DNA from: Galeopsis tetrahit
Lineage: Eukaryota > Streptophyta > Magnoliopsida > Lamiales > Lamiaceae
Length of the DNA: 64,000 nucleotides
NCBI GenBank assembly: GCA_963675135.1
Contig: OY776119.1
Location: 76,129,727 to 76,193,726, forward strand
Direction of reading: 5' to 3'
Part shown: positions 56,912 to 64,000 of the stretch, piece by piece
How the letters are laid out: the number at the start of each line of letters is the position of its first letter
Position numbering within the stretch: position 1 is the stretch's first letter
Position numbers and translations under genes: made by a program
The notes under the pieces: model-generated
Seen by the model: only the letters and a program-made list of their open reading frames with translations
Databases searched by the model: none
What the model was told of the DNA's origin: nothing

Positions 56912-57616
56912 CAATATTTTTCTTGTTATAAAATTTCAAACCACCAACAATTAAATACTTGAACGGTAGAATTAATAAACTTTGTTCATTAAAGCCCCAT
57001 TTTCTCAATTCAACCACAGTATAATCTACTTAGAGGAGTTTTTTTTTTTTTGTTGAGAAGACTTAGATGAGGAGTTAAAAGAACCAATTTGAATATTAAT
57101 TGATCTTATAATAGTTGTTTGCTTCTTTTACGATTAAACAAAGAGTGCTTTAATTAAAGAGAAGGGTCCCAATTTTTAATTGTACTATGATACAAAGCAA
57201 ATGTCATAATCCAACCATGAACGGGAAATTAAAGATGTCATAGTTTAGCATATACAATACTTCTTTTATTTCATGATTATTAATTTACACATTTTATTTT
57301 ATTTTTTGTTTGTCACTTAACTATTTCCACACTTCTAATATGAAAGAAAAAAAATAATTACACAAAATTGATATCCTCCTAGAATATGTGGCAATTATTC
57401 TTCTCATGATCGTCATTCAATAATGTAAAATATTTGTAAAAAATTTAGAAAAAGAAAAACATGAATTAGTCGAGTAAAACAAAAGGCCTGTAATTCCTAG
57501 TGCAGCAGCCAGCACGTGATATTCTACCGGTGGGGTACTATAAAAAAATAATTAATTATAATATAATTTTCATAATTAATTGGATAAATAGTGGTGTGTA
57601 CCTTATATATGTAACG
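56912..57616. other. AT-rich intergenic DNA
   Basis: No gene or complete repeat recognised. Confidence 0.5.
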
Positions 57617-57632
57617 TTGTCATTCTTGTTTT

Positions 57633-57828
57633 TTTTTTTTTTTTTTTTTTAAAACAAGACGAATTAGTTTTCATTATTGCAAACGCAAGGCGTATCCGGA
57701 AGTCCAACCATAAAGTTTGGTGGGTCTATCCAACAATAAGAATGAGCGAAACGATGGGCCTCTCTAGCAATCGAATGTGCCAAGATATTGGCACTCCGTT
57801 TGGCAAAAGACACCGTTACATTCGTGAA
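57633..57828 (-). mobile_element. 5'-truncated L1 LINE, RNase H tail, 16-bp TSD
   Basis: Flanked by TTGTCATTCTTGTTTT at 57617-57632 and 57829-57844. The minus strand reads NVTVSFAKRSANILAHSIAR ... WIDPPNFMVGLPDTPC to a stop at about 57661-57663, the normal end of an L1 RNase H, then a short tail and poly(A). The frame is open over its ~55 codons. Confidence 0.96.
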
Positions 57829-59009
57829 TTGTCATTCTTGTTTTAAGAGGGAGTATGTATGTTGTTACGTTTGCTGCTGTTTAAATTAAATTATTTAAAC
57901 AGAATTTTGTGCCCTTCTCTGCCAATTTACAATCAATACACGTGACATGTTTAATTTTCCAAGTGGGTTTTCTTGGCCTTTTGTATCCGTTACTTGTTTT
58001 ACTTAATTTTTTATTCTACTGTATTGTTAGCACATGTTATTATTGTGTTTACAGTGTATTGGTTTTTTTTCACCCAGTACATGCATGTTATTTATCCATA
58101 GTACATACCATGAAACACAAGGTGAGATAACAAATATGGACCAAATTATTTCATTCAATTTTGTATACCAGATGTCTCATTATGGGATGTATATTTCTGT
58201 TGACTGGTGGTTAAAATCACAAGTACCCAACACTATCTAGATCTGTTATTCCTCACTTTTTATTTTTATACGTATAATTAATACTCCCAATTTCATGATT
58301 AGAGCCGTTTCATGAAATTGATATCAAATTAAGGAAGTATAAAATTTTAATATATATCGTAAATTTTACATAATCTTCTAGAAATACAAATAGAGGTTAA
58401 ATCTGAAAATATATATAGAGTTAATTGCAAGAAAAAAAAACCACTTTTATTGTGTTTATAAATTATAACATATTTTTTTCTTTGCGATTTGATAAATCAT
58501 TTTTATAAGTTTTGCAATTCAATACATCTATCTATTTTTTAACAACTAAATGATGTGGTTGATAGAGCTGTCGTGAGGTGCTACATAGATGTCACGATTA
58601 ATAAATAAAATTATTTAAAAAAAATTGAAAACGTATTTAATTAAAAATAATACTAAAAACCGTTTTTAAAACAATACTAAAAACCGTTTTTAAAAATAAA
58701 TTATAAACCAAATTAATTATTATCATTTTCCCCAAAAATTAAATGAACGGGGATGGCGTCCTCCAAATCACCGTCCACAAAAAATAATCTGAATTTTTGC
58801 GTATTATTTTTTACTTAAAAATGTTTTGAAAATAAAAAAGAAGAATAAAAAATATTGTATTAATCAGTACTAACATTTACGTTGGACATATGTGTAACAC
58901 CTCAATGCGACATCGACATCCACATCTTTTTGTATTGTCGAAAAATAAGCAGATACATCGAATTGTAAAACATAAAAATTTGGTGTATCGAATTGCAAAG
59001 AAAAAAATA

Positions 59010-59319
59010 CTCCCTCCGTCCCGTGATTATCTGCACACTAGCTTTCCTTAATGGGCGTCCCAACATTATTTGCACACTCCAAAAAATAAAATAACTCACA
59101 TAATTTTTTTCCTTACAACATTCATCTAATTTTTCAAAAATGTCACTCTATTTGGGTCCACAATTTAACCCAATTTATAATTTTAGTCAAATCTCATTCA
59201 CTTTAGTCAATGAATTATCAATAATACCCCTCATTTATTTCACCATACACATCACTATATTTCATTTTCTTAATTTTCGGGTCAGTCAAACCATGCACAA
59301 AATCCTGGAACGGAGGGAG
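59010..59319. mobile_element. Stowaway MITE
   Basis: 310 bp, ends CTCCCTCCGTCCCG and CTGGAACGGAGGGAG, TA at 59008-59009 and 59320-59321. Related internally to the MITE at the NDR splice donor. Confidence 0.92.
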
Positions 59320-59986
59320 TATATTGTAATCGATAAACTGTGGTTTTTTTTTTCAATTAATATATATATATATATATATCACTTTATATTTCATTTTTAA
59401 ATATATCTATAATGAGTGTCAAATAAAAAAAAAAAATCTAATTTGATCTATTACTCCATATTTAAATAAAATAAAATTAGAGAAATAGATGAAACAATAA
59501 AAAGTGTAGGAGACTTGACCTTGGTTACAGTCGTGAGAAATATGATAATGTCGGCAAGCTTGATTTAGGATAAGACATTAGTCTTGTCCTTGACCGTGAT
59601 TAATGTCGGCACGGCAGCTCTCACAACCACCGTACAATTCGTTAGCCCTTCGCCTTTCGGATCCAGAAGATAAGTAAATTAGTTTCATTTAATTCTATTG
59701 AATTTTTAATACATGTCATCATCGTTATTAATTTTAAAAATATTTAAGCTCGAAACTTTAAAATAAGGTTACATTTCTTCACATTTTTTTATACAAACTC
59801 ATAAAAAATATAGATTTTATATTAATAAAAGAAATTGTATATTAAAAAAATATAAATGTAGATTTTATATTAAACAAATATTATTATATAAAATTATAGA
59901 TTTTATATTAAAATTTGTATCAATCTATTTATGTTAGATCAATCTTCCATAATGTATTTGAAAATGCATTTAATGAGAACCAATTT

Positions 59987-60099
59987 ATTAATACTATTTT
60001 TATGAAAACTAATTTTTTGGAACAAAAGAATTAATATATATATATATAGGGTGCCATTAATACTATTTTTTATGAAAACTCATTTTTTTGGATAAAAGA

Positions 60100-60125
<26 letters not shown>
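59987..60125. repeat. 69-bp direct duplication ending in TA repeats
   Basis: ATTAATACTATTTTTATGAA occurs at 59987 and, with one extra T, at 60056. Both copies run through ACAAAAGAATTAATATAT-like sequence into TA repeats. Confidence 0.85.
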
Positions 60126-60142
<17 letters not shown>

Positions 60143-61504
60143 TAAAGAAGAATTGATGACAAAAGACCGTTTTCTTTTTCAGGCGACTCTTGTACCTTCT
60201 TCAAGTTTTCTTCATCCATAACTTTCTCAAAATGTCAACCAATCTCAATGTGAAAGAAAATGTTGTGAAAGGTAAAATTGTGCAGATCAAATACAAATAT
60301 AAGTAATTAAGTATGATACTGCCGATGCACACCGTAGAGGATGTTTGGAAATGGAAAATACTCTCATTCACGTTGAATATGCATACATAGATGTTTCTTT
60401 CCAGGAGTAAGCACTTCAAATCAATCATCCCATTATGTTTCTCTCTACATGGTTCATAAAGATGGGAATGAGACTTAAAGAAAGGGTGGTCAAGACTTGT
60501 GTAAGCTCCAGGCACGATATAAGGGTACATGGGTGCCCTGCCCAGACGTACCAAGACTATCTGAAGAATTCACCACTTAAGCCAATTATGATGTATTCTT
60601 TTTCGGTGGATACAGTTAAGTATAAGTATGTTCCACTAATTTTTAGCAAGTTTGTTAGAGGTCTCGTATGTTTGAAAATGTTGGTTTTGACCACATTTTA
60701 AAAAATATTAAGTGACAATTTTATAATCCGTTTTGCGTAAATGGATTTAGTTGATTTGATTTCTCAAAATCAAATTTTGGGTGAATGAGAAATTAATATT
60801 AAAGTTGGTCATATAATGTGTGGATAAATACATTGTTGAATGTATTTATACGGTAATAGTGATGGATTGTGACTTGACATGAAATGTCATGTCTTTTGGT
60901 GAATAATTGATTATTTGAAAGGTTGTGTCTCTTAGAATTATTGTATTAATTTGAGAGACATATCTTTTGGTGAATAATTGATTATCCAAAGGTTGTGTCT
61001 TTTAGAATTATTGTGTTAATTTAAAAGATATACCTTTTGTGAATAGTTGCTTATTTCTAAAGGTTGCAACTTTTGGGAAAATAAGTTTATTATGAAGAGT
61101 CACGCCTATTACCTAAAGACTATTGGAAGTCTATAAATAGACCCCCTACATTGGTCAATTCATTCATTCGGAAATTCATTTCCATTGATTATCACTCAAG
61201 CCAAAAAGCTTTCTTGCATTCTTATCCTCCAAAACATTCTAGCATTCTAAGTCCTTGCATTAGAGTTTTATCGGAAGTTCCGGATATCCATTTTGCGATT
61301 CGCCGATAGCTTCCGATTTGTAGTGCAACAATCGTGAAGTTTTAAGTCGTTGTATCTTGGGGACGGTTGCCAGTGATCCGTATTGCACCTGTGTACGGGG
61401 CAATTACGTCTTACGGAGATAGAGTCAAACTCTAGCCTCGACTTTCGTGTTTAAGTCTGTGTCAACATTTAATCTTCGTCTACATATACATCTTATTTCC
61501 AACA

Positions 61505-62309
61505 ATCGTAAGACGTTATTCTTGTGTATTCGAAGATTATACTCGAGTTAAGGGTGACACTGAAAACCATATTTGAAATTGAATTTATTATTAAATTAAT
61601 TTCAAAATTGAAATTGTGCTTGAGAGCACAAATGTGTTTTGAATTTAAATTCAAAATATTTTGACTCGTATAGTTTGATCGAAAAATTATGCTCGAGTTA
61701 TGGGTTGCATTAAATGCTACATTTGAAATTGAATTTAATTTTGGTATGTTGACCAAAGATTAAATTAATTTTTTAGTTGAAAATTGGAATGAAGTCCAAT
61801 AAAAAAAAAAAAAAAAAATTCAACGTTCGATTTTCCAATGTTTCGAGATTGTGTCCAAATTTAGTGAATAAGAGAAATTCACAAATAAAGGGATAAGCAA
61901 CTTGAATGTGGGGAAATACGTCTCCACACATGGATACATTCGAATGTGGAGGAAAGAGGTCTCCGTCGACATATTCGAATGTAAGGGGGTTAGCAAAGGT
62001 GTGACCCTAAAGCTAAATATGGAAAACCTAAAACGGTTGAATTCCGTGGAATGTTTTCCACAAGTTATATGGATTTGTTCATCTTGAAAAATCACATTCG
62101 AGTAAAGTCATCACACAAGGAGATAAAATCAAGTGAACTATGAAAAGGGATAAAGTGATTCCATGATTATCTCGAAGTGTGTGAGTGACTAGTAAAGATT
62201 AATGAAGCATGTGGTAATGCTCATCGATTTGAAATGAAGAAATCGAAAATTCCTGAGGTGGAATTTTATCTAGTTGTGAAAACTGGATATTTGGACACAA
62301 ACTCTAAGC
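61505..62309. other. Non-coding leader of the deleted LTR element
   Basis: AT-rich. ACTCGAGTTA(A/T)GGGT and TTTGAAATTGAATTTA occur twice (about 61543-61590 and 61692-61740), suggesting a local duplication. An A-run lies at 61801-61819. No gag-like ORF. Confidence 0.6.
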
Positions 62310-62729
62310 CCATCATTGGAAATGTGGGGGAGCAGTGTCATGGAAATCCTCTAAGCAAACTTGCATAGCTCGTTCCACAATGGAATCAGAGTTCATTGCA
62401 TTGGACAAGGCTGATGAAGAAGCAAAATGGCTTCGAAACTTGTTAGAGGATATTCCCGGTTGGAACAAACCAGTGCCTCCAGTGATGATACACTGTGATA
62501 GCATGTCGGCTATTGGGAGGGCACAAAGTAATATGTATAACAGATTAACGGTAAATCTCGACACATTCGTCGGAGACACAACACCGTTAGACATTTGATC
62601 TCAAGTGGAGTAATCTCCATTGACTATGTGAAGTCAAAAGAAAATATTGCGGATCCGCTTACAAAAGGCATTAATCGAGATCAAATGTATAGTGCGGTAA
62701 GGGGAATGAGGTTAAAACCCACACATTAA
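62310..62729 (+). pseudogene. Copia pol C-terminus (RNase H) fragment
   Basis: From about 62333 the frame reads SWKSSKQTCIARSTMESEFI and WLRNLLEDIPGW, MIHCDSMSAIGRAQSNMYN. A frameshift near 62548 then leads to RHIRRRHNTV, SIDYVKSKENIADPLTKGIN and a stop at 62727-62729. This is the end of a copia RNase H domain; everything upstream in pol, and gag, is missing. Confidence 0.9.
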
Positions 62730-63298
62730 AGGGTGTTCATAGCGGTAACTCGTCCATGCTAACTGGAGGATCCCAAGAACTTGGTTCAACGAGACAACTA
62801 AGTTATGAAGCACTCAGATGTGCACTTGAGAAAACTAAAGAAACCCATTCTCGATTCCCTTCAAGTGCAACTTTACACCTTCCGATGTAGAAAACCTGCT
62901 GACGTGTGGTGAGGTTAAGCTTAACATCTTTTAATGATTCTTATATCCCAAGGGTGGAGTATTGCAGGGTACTCTTGATAGGAGATCACCTATATAAGTG
63001 TGAAGTGGGGCCGCTTCAAATGAAAACACACTTATGAATCCAAGATATGGTCCAGGGCCGAAACGGACACAACGTGAGAACCAAAGGGTATTAGAGTCGT
63101 TGTTGTGTATATGTCATTGTCTTGGTTTACACGAAACGCCAACCAGTTCAAGACATCGTGTTCACTGAGTGGCAAGTAAATCCGATGGCATTTTACTAGG
63201 GAAGGTTCAAAGCCTGAAGCTACCTATCCCGATGCAGTAACGGTTCGTCGGAACTTTCATAGGGAGTCACATGCATTAATTTCATTCATGTGGGGGAT

Positions 63299-64000
63299 TG
63301 TTGAAAAATGTTGGTTTTGACCACATTTTATAAAATATTAAGTGACAATTTTATAATTCGTTTTGCGTAAATGAATTTAGTTGATTTGATTTCTCAAAAC
63401 TAAATTTTGGGTGAATGAGAAATTAATATTAAAGTTGGTCATATAATGTGTGGATAAATACATTGTTGAATGTATTTATAATGGTAATAGTGATGGATTG
63501 TGACTTGACATGAAATGTCATGTCTTTTGGTGAATAATTGATTATTTCAAAGGTTGTGTCTCTTAGAATTATTGTATTAATTTGAGAGACATATCTTTTG
63601 GTGAATAATTGATTATCCAAAGGTTGTGTCTTTTAGAATTATTGTGTTAATTTAAAAGACATACCTTTTGTGAATAGTTGTTTATTTCTAAAGGTTGCAA
63701 CTTTTGGGAAAATAAGTTTATTATGAAGAGTCACGCCGATTACCTAAAGACTATTGGAAGTCTATAAATAGACCCCCCCTACATTGGTCAATTCATTCAT
63801 TCGGAAATTCATTTCCATTGATTATCACTCAAGCCAAAAAGCTTTATTGCATTCTTATCCTCCAAAACATTCTAGCATTCTAAGTCCTTGCATTAGAGTT
63901 TTATCGGAAGTTCCGAATATCCATTTTGCGATTCGCCGATATCTTCCGATTTGTAGTGCAACAATCGTGAAGTTTTAAGTCGTTGTATCTTGGGGACGGT
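63299..64000 (+). repeat. Right LTR of the deleted copia-like element, cut by window edge
   Basis: First 702 bp of the LTR, nearly identical to 60669-61370. The target-site duplication cannot be tested. Confidence 0.93.

Larger units (their letters stand above)
57845..60668. other. AT-rich intergenic DNA with MITEs and microsatellites
   Basis: No host gene recognised. It contains a sequence resembling the 12113 MITE (from about 58420), a Stowaway (59010-59319), a TA tract at about 60102-60139 and a local duplication (59987-60125). 60160-60668 is a little richer in GC and unexplained. Confidence 0.45.
60669..64000 (+). mobile_element. Young internally deleted copia-like LTR element
   Basis: Left LTR 60669-61504 (836 bp, TGTTTGAAAA...TTTCCAACA), right LTR from 63299 (TGTTGAAAAATG) to beyond the window. 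Internal region only 1.8 kb, with a purine tract (ATGTGGGGGAT) before the right LTR. The LTRs differ at about a dozen sites over ~700 bp. A CTATAAATAGACC promoter box lies at about 61131 and 63763. Only the C-terminal end of pol remains. Confidence 0.9.

Noticed and set aside
59500..59660. Possible host gene fragment (GC-richer patch)
   Set aside because: No frame with recognisable similarity on either strand.

Overview
This window looks like nuclear DNA of a flowering plant, most likely a eudicot. It is AT-rich, host genes are split by many GT-AG introns, and most of the sequence is plant-type transposable elements: Ty1/copia and Ty3/gypsy (Tat lineage) LTR elements, L1-type LINEs, a Mutator-like element, a Helitron remnant and Stowaway MITEs. 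No species is assigned.

Host genes. Two genes look intact: an NDR-family AGC kinase (7986-13224, plus, 13 coding exons, 548 aa) and a NaKR-type heavy-metal-associated protein (52103-53570, minus, 3 exons, 242 aa). Two are broken: a root-type GPAT acyltransferase (245-1489, minus) whose second visible exon is cut by an LTR, and an SF3B5 fragment (14966-15202, plus) that keeps only its N-terminal third.

0-7 kb holds the GPAT relic, an inverted pair of foldback MITEs, a 92-bp tandem duplication and a Helitron helicase remnant. 7-15 kb is the kinase gene, with a Stowaway MITE at one splice donor, followed by the SF3B5 relic. 17.8-49.2 kb is almost continuous nested transposons in three stacks. 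(i) A minus-strand copia (17841 to about 35440) has a Tat gypsy (17993-29532) in its LTR and a solo LTR (31424-32800) in its pol. (ii) A minus-strand L1 (35471-45158) is split by a 5.4-kb Mutator-like element (38735-44120), which carries another solo LTR (40219-42169). (iii) A second minus-strand L1 fragment (about 45500-49160) is split by a deleted copia (45714-48136), whose left LTR holds a Stowaway. 49-60 kb is AT-rich spacer with nested MITEs, the NaKR gene, a third solo LTR and tiny LINE insertions. 60.7-64 kb is a young, internally deleted copia-like element whose right LTR runs off the window.

Most exciting item: the Tat element carries a long antisense gene (25461-28295) downstream of pol. 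It has at least four exons joined by consensus splice sites and its own TATA box. It now has a frameshift and stops, so this copy is a relic, but the architecture is that of an independently transcribed gene inside a retrotransposon. Target-site duplications were found by eye for most insertions and fix the order of nesting.
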